From Notoacmeibacter sp. MSK16QG-6 (GTDB taxonomy: Bacteria > Pseudomonadota > Alphaproteobacteria > Rhizobiales > Rhizobiaceae), in assembly GCF_024158145.1 (NCBI RefSeq), contig NZ_JAMYXM010000001.1:62001-126000 (forward strand): a stretch of 64,000 nt of DNA, given 5' to 3'. Of the stretch, positions 26,659 through 34,963 are shown in pieces. The notes under the pieces are model-generated. The model saw nothing but the letters and a program-made list of their open reading frames with translations, was not told where the DNA came from and did no database searches. How positions within the stretch are numbered: the stretch's first letter is position 1; the number at the start of each line of letters is the position of its first letter. The translations under genes and the position numbers were made by a program.

Positions 26659-27240
26659 CTAATTGGAAATGACCGGCGTGCCGATATCCGGATGAATTTC
26701 AGCCGCCATCAGGCCCTTGCCGGATCGGCCATACCGAACCAATACAGTCTGCCCCGGACGCAATTCGGTCAGGCCGTAGCGCCGCAGCGTTTCCATATGT
26801 ACGAAAATATCCTCGGTGCCCTCGCCGCGTGTAAGAAAACCGAACCCCTTGGTCCGATTGAACCACTTCACCAAAGCCCGTTCCAGACCGGTCTCTGGCT
26901 CCACCGCCACGCGGGTTCGAGGCGCCGAACTTTCCGAGGGATGGACGCCTGTGGAATTGTCCAGAGAGAGGATCTTGAAGGTCTGCAGCCCACGATCGCC
27001 GCGTTTGGCTAGAACATGAATACGTGCTGCTTCCAAAGCTGCCTGGTGGCCATCCTGACGCAGGCAGGTAACGTGAAGCAGAACGTCGCCCATATCGGCT
27101 TCGTCCGGCACGATGAAGCCGTAGCCCTTCGCAACGTCGAACCATTTGATTTGGCCGTGGATTTCGACGACACCTTCGTCCGCGCCAAGGGACAGGTCAG
27201 TAGCCGCCGCGCCATCTTGCCCTGTGATATTGTCCCCCAT
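26659..27240 (-). CDS. Protein with two cold-shock domains
   Basis: A 193-residue RNA/DNA-binding protein made of two cold-shock domains, about 28-92 and 118-188, joined by a linker. Both carry the RNP1 motif: KGYGFIVPDE in the first and KGFGFLTRGEGTEDIFVHM in the second. The first domain is divergent: its RNP2 reads DVLLHVTCL rather than DIFVH. Single-domain Csp proteins of about 70 residues are the usual form; double ones are typical of alphaproteobacteria. Likely RNA chaperone or transcription antiterminator. The long 229-base divergent gap to gloA holds its leader. Confidence 0.93.
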   Translation of the reverse strand: MGDNITGQDGAAATDLSLGADEGVVEIHGQIKWFDVAKGYGFIVPDEADMGDVLLHVTCLRQDGHQAALEAARIHVLAKRGDRGLQTFKILSLDNSTGVHPSESSAPRTRVAVEPETGLERALVKWFNRTKGFGFLTRGEGTEDIFVHMETLRRYGLTELRPGQTVLVRYGRSGKGLMAAEIHPDIGTPVISN

Positions 27241-27469
27241 TGGCGATACGCACCCCTCGAACCACCGTGCACGCGAATCTCTTCATTAAGCTTAGCATAG
27301 GAAAATCTTGGTCTGACAAGGCCGCATCGATAGAAACTTCCGTTTCGTCACCTAGAAGATACAACTTGCTGCCGTTCTGATGCCGAATGCGGCTTGGCGC
27401 GACGCGGATGCACCCTACAATTTCAGATGACAAATCCCTTATCGAAAATTCAGAAAAGGAGCAGAAGGC

Positions 27470-27925
27470 ATGCGCTATCTGCACAGTATGATTCGAATTG
27501 CCGACATCGACGAAGCGCTGGATTTCTGGGTCGGCAAAATGGGCCTTACGGAAACGCGGCGTGTCGACAATGAGAAGGGAAAGTTCACGCTGATCTTTCT
27601 TGCGGCGCCTTCCGATCTCGACCGCGCCAAGGAGCAGCGCTCGCCTGAGCTCGAACTGACCTATAACTGGCCTGACGAGAACGGTGAGCAGGAGACCTAT
27701 TCCAACGGGCGCAATTTCGGCCATGTCGCCTATAAGGTCGATAATATCTACGATACCTGCCAGAAACTGATGGATGCCGGGATCACCATCAACCGCCCGC
27801 CGCGCGACGGCTACATGGCGTTCGTCAAAAGTCCGGACGATATTTCGATAGAGCTGCTGCAGGAAGGCGAAGCGCTGGACCCAGCCGAGCCATGGAAGAG
27901 CATGGAAAACACCGGTAGCTGGTAG
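27470..27925 (+). CDS. gloA: Lactoylglutathione lyase (glyoxalase I)
   Basis: A 151-residue metalloenzyme that turns the hemithioacetal of methylglyoxal and glutathione into S-lactoylglutathione. The fold is two VOC repeats: MRYLHSMIRIADIDEALDFW at the start with the metal-binding His5, LELTYNW with a metal-ligand Glu, FGHVAYKVDNIYDTC with the second His, and SIELLQ with the second Glu. All four metal ligands are present. AAGGAG before the ATG is a strong ribosome binding site. Monocistronic. Confidence 0.96.
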   Translation: MRYLHSMIRIADIDEALDFWVGKMGLTETRRVDNEKGKFTLIFLAAPSDLDRAKEQRSPELELTYNWPDENGEQETYSNGRNFGHVAYKVDNIYDTCQKLMDAGITINRPPRDGYMAFVKSPDDISIELLQEGEALDPAEPWKSMENTGSW

Positions 27926-27991
27926 GAAAAAGCGCCGTCCGATCAATTGTTTCGAGACACTTTTTGCAAGATCGAATCATTGAACGGCGCT
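27926..27991 (-). terminator. Long hairpin at the end of the FAD oxidoreductase gene
   Basis: Arms AGCGCCGT (27931-27938) and ACGGCGCT (27984-27991) flank imperfectly paired inner segments (TTCGA with TCGAA, TCAAT with ATTGA). On the minus strand the structure ends in TTTTTCC, so it can terminate the oxidoreductase transcript. The outer arm lies inside its last codons. Confidence 0.5.
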
Positions 27992-29089
27992 GTCTTCCCA
28001 TAAAATTTCGAGCGCCTGTCGCGCCATCGATGGCGCGAAGGCGAGTCCCGTTTTGTAGCCGCCGGAAGCCATGACCGCGTGCTGCCCGACCGCTCCCACA
28101 ACAGGATTGGCTGTCGGTCCCTTTGGGCGCAGATTGGCCCATCGCTCCAATACCGCGGCGTTGTCGAGCCAGGGGCAGAGCGTATTGGCCTTATCCACAA
28201 GGTGATCGAGCTTTTCGTCGGTTGTATAAGGGTTCGCCCAGCTTTTCTCCGTCGTTGAACCAAGGCCGATCATTCCGTCGGCGTGAGGCACCAGATAGAC
28301 GCCGTCGCCGTAGATCATCGGCATGTCCAGAGGAAACGGAACGGCGGGACGCAGAAGCGCGCCCTGCCCTTTCACGCCGATTATGGTCGGCGTCTCGGAT
28401 CGTTTGAGGCCAAGTGCCGTCAAGAGCTCACCGGTGCCGGCCCCGGCTGCGATGAGCAGTGCTTTAGCGGTCAGTCGGCCTCTGCTCAGATCAAGTTTCG
28501 CGGCTGCAGCGTCCCATCGAACAGGATGGGAGCGCTCGTAAAATGTTACCCATCCTGCAATCGACGCGCGCAGCGCCGCCAGCAATTTTCGCGGCGCAAC
28601 GACTGCGCTGAGCGTATCGACAGCATAGCCGAACGGCGTCGCTTCTTTTGAGAGAGCGTTCCATGGGTCGGAGCCATCGCGAACGTGCCACTCGAAGCTT
28701 GAACTTCCCCCCTTGTCAGCCTGCCAATGTTTGCGCGCTCCGTCCGCCCATAAAGCCTGTCGGCTCCGCTGGCGCTCGTCCATTATCGGCGTCACACGGC
28801 CTGTGCGACGGTAACCGGTCGGCAGGCCGGTTTCTCGCTCCAGAGTTGCGCAGAGATTTTCAAGCTCCACCAGGGCATCGAACTGAATCTGCTTTTTGAC
28901 ATTCCAAGGCTCCGGCTGATGCGGCATCAGCGCGCCTAGAACACCGCCGGATGCGCCTTCGCCGATCCGGCCGCGCTCGATCAGCGCAACGGAGCGTCCG
29001 GCTCTCGAAGCAAAATGCGCCGCCCATAGGCCGACAATGCCGCCGCCAATGATCGCGAGATCAAACGGTCCCTTTGCGTCACTGATCAC
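27977..29089 (-). CDS. FAD-dependent oxidoreductase, MnmC C-terminal-domain-like
   Basis: A 370-residue DAO-family flavoprotein. DLAIIGGGIVGLWAAHFA is the FAD-binding fold, IERGRIGEGASGGVLGAL the following segment, and GDGVYLVPH, ASGGYKTGL lie toward the C terminus. The GASG-x4-GAL stretch resembles the oxidase half of E. coli MnmC, which removes the carboxymethyl group of cmnm5U34 in tRNA. mnmD, the other MnmC half, lies nearby at 29442, so the two may act together as a split MnmC; that is inference. GTG at 29089 has GGAG six bases upstream; GTG at 29110 is the alternative start. Confidence 0.85.
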   Translation of the reverse strand: MISDAKGPFDLAIIGGGIVGLWAAHFASRAGRSVALIERGRIGEGASGGVLGALMPHQPEPWNVKKQIQFDALVELENLCATLERETGLPTGYRRTGRVTPIMDERQRSRQALWADGARKHWQADKGGSSSFEWHVRDGSDPWNALSKEATPFGYAVDTLSAVVAPRKLLAALRASIAGWVTFYERSHPVRWDAAAAKLDLSRGRLTAKALLIAAGAGTGELLTALGLKRSETPTIIGVKGQGALLRPAVPFPLDMPMIYGDGVYLVPHADGMIGLGSTTEKSWANPYTTDEKLDHLVDKANTLCPWLDNAAVLERWANLRPKGPTANPVVGAVGQHAVMASGGYKTGLAFAPSMARQALEILWEDSAVQ

Positions 29090-29157
29090 TGGCGGCTCCA
29101 AATCTCCCACGCTATGACCCGCGCCATACCGTATTTCATTCAGCGACGAGCAGTTTC

Positions 29158-29445
29158 ATGACGTTTTTCGATCCCCGCAACAAACATGCCTCGGAACGGC
29201 ATCGCACAATTCATGTGGCCTATGAAATTCTCGATACGCTCGTCTCGTTCAGCGCTGCTATGCTTTTCCTGGTCGGCTCTTGGATGTTTTTCTACAAAAG
29301 TCTGCAAAACCCGGCCATCTGGTGTTTCGTCGTCGGATCGTTCTTCTTCGCGGTCAAACCGACCCTTCGGCTGATCCGCGAAATTCAGTATGCGGCATCG
29401 GGCGATCTGGGCAGACTCGTCGATGGGCAGGAAAACAGTTCATGA
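29158..29445 (+). CDS. YrhK-like small membrane protein
   Basis: A 95-residue protein with two hydrophobic segments (about 27-46 and 52-66). ERHRTIHVAYEILDTLVSF and GSWMFFYKSLQNPAIWCFVVGS match the YrhK family of unknown function. Its stop overlaps the start of mnmD by four bases (ATGA), so the two genes are co-transcribed and coupled. It diverges from the FAD oxidoreductase gene over 68 bases. Confidence 0.85.
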   Translation: MTFFDPRNKHASERHRTIHVAYEILDTLVSFSAAMLFLVGSWMFFYKSLQNPAIWCFVVGSFFFAVKPTLRLIREIQYAASGDLGRLVDGQENSS

Positions 29446-30176
29446 CGCCCCACCGCGTTGGATGGACCGAAGACGGTCACGCCCGGTCCGAACTCTATGA
29501 CGATGTCTTTTTCAGCCGTGCGGACGGGCTAGCCGAAACCACCCATGTTTTTCTGAACGGCAACCGGCTTTGGGAGCAATTTGCGGCATTGTCGGCAAAT
29601 GAGACCTTCGTCATCGGCGAACTGGGCTTTGGCAGCGGCCTCAACATGCTGGCGACCACAAAATTATGGGGCGACACTGCGCCTGCTGGCGCAATGCTGA
29701 AACTGGTCAGCTTCGAAAAACATCTGCTCGATGCCGGCACGATGACCGAAATGTTGCAGCCCTGGCCCCATCTGGCTGCTCTCGTAGAGCCGCTGCTCAA
29801 TGCTGTAGCAGTTCATTCGAGCGGCGATCTGACAGTCGGACTCGGCCACGCAAACGATGTGGAGCTGACCATCCTGAATGGCGATGCGGGGACGCGAATG
29901 ACCGATATGCCGACACCTGCCGGCGCTTGGTTTCTGGACGGGTTTTCGCCGGCCAAGAACCCCGATCTTTGGTCCAGCGAACTGATGACCGACTTGGCAA
30001 ATCAAACCGCGCCGGGCGGCACCTTCGCGACCTACACCGCCGCTGGCTGGGTACGGCGAAATCTGGAAGCAGCAGGTTTTTGGGTGGAGAAAAGGCCGGG
30101 CTTCGGGACAAAGCGCGAGATGATGGTGGGGAGGCTCATCGACCAAAGCTCGCGGTCAGCTGAGGTTCTGCCTTAA
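29442..30176 (+). CDS. mnmD: tRNA 5-methylaminomethyl-2-thiouridine methyltransferase MnmD
   Basis: A 244-residue SAM-dependent methyltransferase corresponding to the N-terminal half of MnmC; it methylates nm5U34 in the wobble position of certain tRNAs. GELGFGSGLNML is the SAM-binding motif and FLDGFSPAKNPDLWSSELM the family catalytic motif; the C terminus contains FGTKREMMVGRL. The start is the ATG at 29442, which overlaps the YrhK stop. The frame continues upstream to 29280, but those residues belong to the YrhK gene in another frame. The 3' end overlaps the opposing small gene by 21 bases. Confidence 0.94.
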   Translation: MTPHRVGWTEDGHARSELYDDVFFSRADGLAETTHVFLNGNRLWEQFAALSANETFVIGELGFGSGLNMLATTKLWGDTAPAGAMLKLVSFEKHLLDAGTMTEMLQPWPHLAALVEPLLNAVAVHSSGDLTVGLGHANDVELTILNGDAGTRMTDMPTPAGAWFLDGFSPAKNPDLWSSELMTDLANQTAPGGTFATYTAAGWVRRNLEAAGFWVEKRPGFGTKREMMVGRLIDQSSRSAEVLP

Positions 30177-30428
30177 GGCATTTACCTCATCTGCTACAGA
30201 AGTGTCCGGCATCTTTAGACCCGCCCGGCGATACCAGTAATTGGCATTCCACTCATCGCCTTCGATGCGATGAACAATCGCATGAAGTTGATCGAATAGC
30301 GCATCGCCTTCATGGGCCTGAGCAATGTCGTGCGCCTCTTCCCATTGCGGGCCAAGCGCATATCCGCCATCGGAAAGAAGCGTCAGCGCCCGTTGGGCGA
30401 GCGCCAAGCGGCCTTCATCGCTCACCAC
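30156..30428 (-). CDS. Small hypothetical protein downstream of gatA
   Basis: A 90-residue soluble, acidic, helical protein without known domain. It holds [16 protein letters not shown], a motif that looks conserved, and is likely a family of rhizobial hypotheticals. Two successive GTG codons start it; the second overlaps the gatA stop as GTGA, so it is coupled to gatA. It is the last gene of the gatC-acetyltransferase-gatA operon, and its 3' end overlaps mnmD on the other strand. No function can be assigned. Confidence 0.75.
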   Translation of the reverse strand: MVSDEGRLALAQRALTLLSDGGYALGPQWEEAHDIAQAHEGDALFDQLHAIVHRIEGDEWNANYWYRRAGLKMPDTSVADEVNALRQNLS

Positions 30429-31903
30429 CAGCGCTCCGGCGTGAAGCGGCCCGCCGCCTTCTCGATCACACGACCGGCGGCGAATAGCGTTTCCTCGTCA
30501 AAAGGCTTGCCGATCAGTTGCAGACCGAGCGGCAGTCTCTGCGCATTCAATCCCGCCGGTACTGCGATACCCGGCAGGCCTGCCATGTTCACAGTCACAG
30601 TGAAGACATCCTGTAAATACATTTTTACCGGGTCGGCGTGGTGTTCATTGTCGCCGATCGGAAAGGCCGGGCCGGGAGTGGTCGGCGTCAAAATCGCATC
30701 GATGCCATCGTCAAACACGGTCTCGAAATCGCGCTTGATTAGCGTGCGCACCTTCTGGGCGCGAAGATAATAGGCGTCATAATAGCCGGCGGACAGCACA
30801 TAGGTGCCGATCATGATGCGGCGCTTGACCTCTGCGCCGAAGCCCGCGGCACGGGTTTTCTCGTACAGATCCGTGATGTCACGGCCCGTCTCGCGCAGAC
30901 CGTAGCGAACGCCGTCATAGCGCGCGAGATTCGACGACGCCTCGGCCGGTGCGACGATGTAGTAGGCCGGCAAGGCATATTTCGTGTGCGGCAGGGAAAT
31001 GTCGCGGATTTCAGCGCCAGCATCCTTCATCATGGCGATGCCGTCCTGCCAGAGCGCCTCGATCTCGTCGCTCATGCCATCCATACGGTATTCCTTAGGA
31101 ATGCCGATTGTCAGGCCCTTGACGCCGCGTTCAACAGCCGCCTCGAAATCCGGCACCGGCACGTCGGCGGAGGTGCTGTCTTTCTTATCGAGAGAGGCCA
31201 TGGATTTCAGCATGATGGCCGCATCCTGCACGGTGCGCGTCACCGGCCCGGCCTGGTCGAGCGAAGAGGCAAAAGCCACCACACCCCAACGCGAGCATCG
31301 GCCATAAGTCGGCTTTATGCCGACTGTGCCGGTGAGTGCCGCCGGCTGGCGGATCGAACCGCCTGTGTCGGTCGCTGTCGCCGCCACGCATAGATGAGCC
31401 GCCACCGCCGTGGCGGAGCCGCCGGACGAGCCGCCAGGCACCAGATCGGTGGTCGCGCCGTCCGCCCGCCATGGGTTCCTGACCGGCCCGTAGGCGCTCG
31501 TCTCGTTGGACGAGCCCATGGCGAATTCGTCCATGTTCAGCTTGCCGAGCATCACCGCGCCGTCGGCCCAGAGATTAGAGGTGACCGTGCTTTCATAAGG
31601 CGGGTGGAAACCATCAAGAATGCGGCTGCAGGCCTGAGTGTGGTCGCCTTCTGTCGCGAACAGATCCTTGATGCCGAGCGGTACGCCCTCCAGCGCTCCG
31701 CCCTTGCCCTGAGCCAGTCTGTCATCGGACGCCTTGGCCATGGTGCGCGCTTTGTCGTAGCCGACGGCCACATAGGCATTCAGCGCACCGTTGGCGCCAT
31801 CGATAGCGCCGAGATAGGCGTTCGTGATCTCCGAGGACGTGAACTGCTTCCCGGCAAGGCCATCGCGCGCCTCGGCAAGGGTGAGCTTTGTGAGATCGGT
31901 CAT
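30422..31903 (-). CDS. gatA: Asp-tRNA(Asn)/Glu-tRNA(Gln) amidotransferase subunit A
   Basis: A 493-residue amidase subunit of GatCAB that releases ammonia from glutamine. The amidase triad is visible: Lys in [14 protein letters not shown], Ser in the [13 protein letters not shown] stretch, and the nucleophile Ser in [15 protein letters not shown]. The length is normal. ATGA overlaps the stop of the upstream acetyltransferase gene. The partner gatC begins the operon; gatB is elsewhere in the window. Confidence 0.98.
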   Translation of the reverse strand: MTDLTKLTLAEARDGLAGKQFTSSEITNAYLGAIDGANGALNAYVAVGYDKARTMAKASDDRLAQGKGGALEGVPLGIKDLFATEGDHTQACSRILDGFHPPYESTVTSNLWADGAVMLGKLNMDEFAMGSSNETSAYGPVRNPWRADGATTDLVPGGSSGGSATAVAAHLCVAATATDTGGSIRQPAALTGTVGIKPTYGRCSRWGVVAFASSLDQAGPVTRTVQDAAIMLKSMASLDKKDSTSADVPVPDFEAAVERGVKGLTIGIPKEYRMDGMSDEIEALWQDGIAMMKDAGAEIRDISLPHTKYALPAYYIVAPAEASSNLARYDGVRYGLRETGRDITDLYEKTRAAGFGAEVKRRIMIGTYVLSAGYYDAYYLRAQKVRTLIKRDFETVFDDGIDAILTPTTPGPAFPIGDNEHHADPVKMYLQDVFTVTVNMAGLPGIAVPAGLNAQRLPLGLQLIGKPFDEETLFAAGRVIEKAAGRFTPERWW

Positions 31904-32370
31904 GCGGAAAGAGCCTTACGGTAGAAACGGTTATGGTCTGAGGACGGATAATCGAGAACGGCGCCGCAGGGCGAAAAGCCAGCGCGCTCGTAGAGGCGCC
32001 AGGCGGGGGCGAACTCCTCCGCCGTGCCGGTTTCCAGCACCAGTTCGGCAAGACCCAGCGCCTGCGCCTTTTCGACGATAGCGGCCAGCACCTTCGCGCC
32101 GATGCCCTGCCCGCGACGCTCAGGCTCCGCGAACATGCGTTTGACCTCGCCAGTCTTCGCATCATGCTGTTTCAGGCAGCCCATCCCGACAGGCGCACCA
32201 TCAGGGTCGCGAACGAGGAAAACCGTGCAATCCGCACCGTCCATCTCTTCAGCGGTCATCTGAAACTGAAATTCCGGCGGATGGAGCGGCGTCATCGCCA
32301 AAGTCAATGCTTCCACCATGGTTCGCACATCGTCTTGCAATGCCGGCTCTGCTGTAACGGCGAAGGCCAA
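31900..32370 (-). CDS. GNAT-family acetyltransferase between gatC and gatA
   Basis: A 156-residue GNAT enzyme. [24 protein letters not shown] is the acetyl-CoA site and [13 protein letters not shown] the C-terminal motif. The TTG at 32370 is the likely start: it lies five bases behind the gatC stop, with GGAG upstream. The frame continues upstream to 32472, but those residues are Arg-rich and arise from gatC read out of frame. Substrate unknown. It is embedded in the gatCA operon, which hints at co-expression rather than at a role in tRNA amidation. Confidence 0.82.
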   Translation of the reverse strand: MAFAVTAEPALQDDVRTMVEALTLAMTPLHPPEFQFQMTAEEMDGADCTVFLVRDPDGAPVGMGCLKQHDAKTGEVKRMFAEPERRGQGIGAKVLAAIVEKAQALGLAELVLETGTAEEFAPAWRLYERAGFSPCGAVLDYPSSDHNRFYRKALSA

Positions 32371-32374
32371 AACC

Positions 32375-32662
32375 CTACTCCACCACCTTCGGCACCATGA
32401 AGAAATGATCTTCGGTCGCCGGCGCGTTCTTGACGATGTCGTCCGCCTTGCCGCCATCTGTGACCTCGTCATCGCGACGGCGCATGGCCATCGGACGGAC
32501 AGAAGTCATCGGCTCGACACCCTCGACGTCCACTTCGGACAGCTGTTCGACAAAGCCCAGTATGGCGTTGAGTTCACTCGTCATCCGCTCCGCTTCGCCT
32601 TCTTTCAAGGCAATACGCGAGAGGTGGGCAACGCGGTGAACAGTGTCGATATCGACGCTCAT
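32375..32662 (-). CDS. gatC: Asp-tRNA(Asn)/Glu-tRNA(Gln) amidotransferase subunit C
   Basis: A 95-residue belt protein that stabilises the GatA-GatB complex. [20 protein letters not shown] at the N terminus, [22 protein letters not shown] and LREDE-type tail (RRDDEVTDG) are typical. First gene of a four-gene operon with an acetyltransferase, gatA and a small unknown. Confidence 0.97.
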   Translation of the reverse strand: MSVDIDTVHRVAHLSRIALKEGEAERMTSELNAILGFVEQLSEVDVEGVEPMTSVRPMAMRRRDDEVTDGGKADDIVKNAPATEDHFFMVPKVVE

Positions 32663-32787
32663 GACAAACTCCGGGCAGACGGGTCGGCACGCGGCCTTGT
32701 TCGGCTGCGCTCTCGCCGCCCGCTATAGCGAGGCGCTATCAGCGGCGCAACCGAGCCGCATACCATGCTAAGGCAGGAGGGAAGCGG

Positions 32788-33498
32788 TTAGATTTCGACG
32801 AGCCGGCCGACTGTCGGAACAACAACCTCCGTATCGGAACCGTTCATCTCATCTTTGAACGCTTCAGCGGTGCCGCTCAGAAACTCGAACGTGCCGTAAT
32901 GGCTTGGGACTACCTTGTCGAAGTTGAAATATCTGCGGCACGCCATCGCCGCCAATTTCGGTCCCATGGTCAATCGATCGCCGATACAGACAATTCCAAT
33001 CTTCGGCTTATGAACTTCATCGATGAGCGCCATGTCGGAAAAGATGCCCGTATCGCCGGAAAAATAAACCGTAGCTTCATCCTCGCCCTTCGGTTCGACG
33101 ACCAGGCCGGTGGGGTTGCCGAGATAGATGGTCTTGCCATCACGGAAGGTCGAACTGGAATGCAGCGCCGGCCAGCACGTCACCCTGAATGCATCGAACG
33201 CAACGGTGCCGCTGTGATTGATAGGGCTGCCCTGATCTTCCGGCAGACCCTCCGCTGTGAGAAACTGGATGATCTCGTATGGCGCGACCACCGTGGCGCC
33301 TGTCTTCTGCGCCATTTTTACGGTCACCCCGATATGGTCGTCATGCCCATGTGTCAGCAGAATATGGCTCACCCCCTCCGCCGGTTTCTCCCATCCGCCG
33401 TCCCATGACGGATTGCCCTCCAGAAAGGGATCAACGAAGATTTTTGCATCGGCAGTCTGCAGACTAAATGTTGCGTGACCGTACCAAGTCAGTTTCAT
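32788..33498 (-). CDS. Metal-dependent hydrolase, UPF0173 family
   Basis: A 236-residue metallo-beta-lactamase-fold hydrolase. LTHGHDDHIG is the HxHxDH metal motif; CWPALHSSS, FSGDTGIF and VPSHYGTFEFL supply further ligands. The N terminus MKLTWYGHATFSL and the length are those of UPF0173. The substrate is unknown. The ATG at 33498 follows GAGGAGA by six bases and is preferred to an ATG five codons upstream. It diverges from ruvX across 73 bases. Confidence 0.93.
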   Translation of the reverse strand: MKLTWYGHATFSLQTADAKIFVDPFLEGNPSWDGGWEKPAEGVSHILLTHGHDDHIGVTVKMAQKTGATVVAPYEIIQFLTAEGLPEDQGSPINHSGTVAFDAFRVTCWPALHSSSTFRDGKTIYLGNPTGLVVEPKGEDEATVYFSGDTGIFSDMALIDEVHKPKIGIVCIGDRLTMGPKLAAMACRRYFNFDKVVPSHYGTFEFLSGTAEAFKDEMNGSDTEVVVPTVGRLVEI

Positions 33499-33571
33499 GG
33501 CGCGTCTCCTCATCTCTGTCAGCGAGTGACAATAGGTCGCGGGCCGCCAACGAAAAGAACGGGATTACCGC

Positions 33572-34048
33572 ATGAACAATGCCATCACCATCGAAGAGAT
33601 CACTGATCGACTGGCTTACGGACAGGTGCTGGCAGGTCTTGACCTCGGTGAGAAGACCATCGGTCTCGCCGTTTCAGACGGACAGCTTTCTTTTGCTCAT
33701 GCAAGGCCCGTCATTGCGCGCAAAAAATTCAGCCAGGATGCCGAAGCGCTGCTGGCGTCACTAGCGGGCGATCCGCTGGCGGGCTTCGTTATCGGATTGC
33801 CAAACAATCTGGATGGATCGGCCGGTCCACGCGCACAGGCCACGCGTGCCTTCGTCAGAAACATGCAGCGCGTCACGGCGCTGCCTTTTATCTTCTGGGA
33901 CGAGCGGCTTTCTACAGTTGCGGTCGAGCGCGCCATGATCGACGCCGATGTGTCGCGCGCCAAACGGGCAACGAAGATCGATTCGGCCGCGGCTGCCTTT
34001 ATTTTACAGGGGGCGCTGGACCGGATCGCCATGCTGCGAAAGCGTTAA
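33572..34048 (+). CDS. ruvX: Holliday junction resolvase-like protein / pre-16S rRNA nuclease (YqgF)
   Basis: A 158-residue RNase H-fold nuclease. [15 protein letters not shown] carries the first catalytic Asp, [15 protein letters not shown] the second acidic position, and [15 protein letters not shown] the third (Asp). In E. coli YqgF matures the 5' end of 16S rRNA; a junction role has also been proposed. The last 45 bases overlap the opposing membrane-protein gene. Confidence 0.96.
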   Translation: MNNAITIEEITDRLAYGQVLAGLDLGEKTIGLAVSDGQLSFAHARPVIARKKFSQDAEALLASLAGDPLAGFVIGLPNNLDGSAGPRAQATRAFVRNMQRVTALPFIFWDERLSTVAVERAMIDADVSRAKRATKIDSAAAAFILQGALDRIAMLRKR

Positions 34049-34378
34049 GCTCTCGCCGGCCGTTTCGTTTAGAGGCGCGGTGCTGGGCTGCTTCCCGTGG
34101 AGATGCGCGTTCCACCAGGCTCTTATCTGCTTTCGGCGGCGGAAAGCGAGAATGCACAGCACCACCGCCAGATCCCAGACGACCGCACGGATAAGCAGGG
34201 CGGGAACCAGCGATGCTTCAATCCCCAGAAGATTGGCGTAGCTTTGCATGATGAGGTCGTGCATCTGCCGCGAAAGATAGATGCTGCCGAAATTGATGTC
34301 ATTTGCCGACAGAACAAACCATGTCGTGTACAGCGTCAGCGGCAACACCCAGAAAATAAGACAGACGCGGGTGATCAC
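34004..34378 (-). CDS. Small membrane protein (possibly DUF6105)
   Basis: A 124-residue protein with hydrophobic segments at about 5-25 and 57-78 and a basic stretch ([17 protein letters not shown]) at the end of the second, then a polar tail. Function unknown; the family name DUF6105 is from memory. The start is GTG at 34378, which overlaps the stop of the upstream membrane-protein gene as GTGA. Its 3' end overlaps ruvX by 45 bases. A coupled pair of membrane proteins is typical of a small operon. Confidence 0.72.
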   Translation of the reverse strand: MITRVCLIFWVLPLTLYTTWFVLSANDINFGSIYLSRQMHDLIMQSYANLLGIEASLVPALLIRAVVWDLAVVLCILAFRRRKQIRAWWNAHLHGKQPSTAPLNETAGESLTLSQHGDPVQRPL

Positions 34379-34857
34379 GATCTGTCACCATCGGCTCTGC
34401 AAGGCCTGACAACGGCCGCAAGCGCAGCCAGATGGCTGGAGCGCCGGGCTGACAACCTTGCGGGAGGCTCTTCGAAACCTTCGGGCATGGCCTTTTCGAT
34501 CAGCAGGAATGAGGCAATCAGCCCGGATGCCACAAGACTGCCATCGATCAGAGAGCGAAGGCCGTAGGCCGGCACATGTCCGATCATCGAAACGCCAATC
34601 GTGACGAGAGCTAGCGTGAAAACCAGCTGATAAGAGGGGCGATCTGACGCAGGGCATTCGTTTCGAGGCAATACGGCGATCATCGCCGCCAGCCATGCAA
34701 ACCCCAATGCCGTCGCTCCCGCGATGATCGGCAGTATCAAAGCCGGCCAGATCGCCGCCTCGCCCGCTGACCGATGAGCCAGCATCGCCATCAGGCCAGT
34801 CGCAACGAAAACCGCCATCCAGAACAGACACACCGAGACCGGCACAAGCCGCGCCAT
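34375..34857 (-). CDS. Hypothetical multi-pass membrane protein
   Basis: A 160-residue protein with four hydrophobic segments (about 3-27, 34-63, 80-96 and 103-122) and a basic C-terminal tail. No family recognised. GGGAG lies seven bases before the ATG at 34857. An overlapping frame (34385-34864) is rich in Arg, Ser and Cys and is a shadow. It is coupled to the next membrane-protein gene by GTGA. Confidence 0.72.
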   Translation of the reverse strand: MARLVPVSVCLFWMAVFVATGLMAMLAHRSAGEAAIWPALILPIIAGATALGFAWLAAMIAVLPRNECPASDRPSYQLVFTLALVTIGVSMIGHVPAYGLRSLIDGSLVASGLIASFLLIEKAMPEGFEEPPARLSARRSSHLAALAAVVRPCRADGDRS

Positions 34858-34963
34858 GAAACACTCCCTGTTAACGATTTATAAACTGTAGTGGGAGCGG
34901 TGATGTGTCCACGCAATCTCTGGCTTAGGGTTAACGGCAGGCGCTTCTATCCACAAAAGCCTC

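Noticed and set aside
34385-34864. Alternative frame of 159 codons on the minus strand
   Set aside because: Overlaps the membrane-protein gene 34375-34857 in another frame. It is Arg, Ser and Cys rich and lacks a ribosome binding site, whereas the chosen frame has GGGAG and coupling to the next gene.
34871-34885. TTAA-N7-TAAA upstream of the membrane-protein pair
   Set aside because: It lies 14 bases from the start codon, overlapping the expected leader, and one half-site is off consensus.
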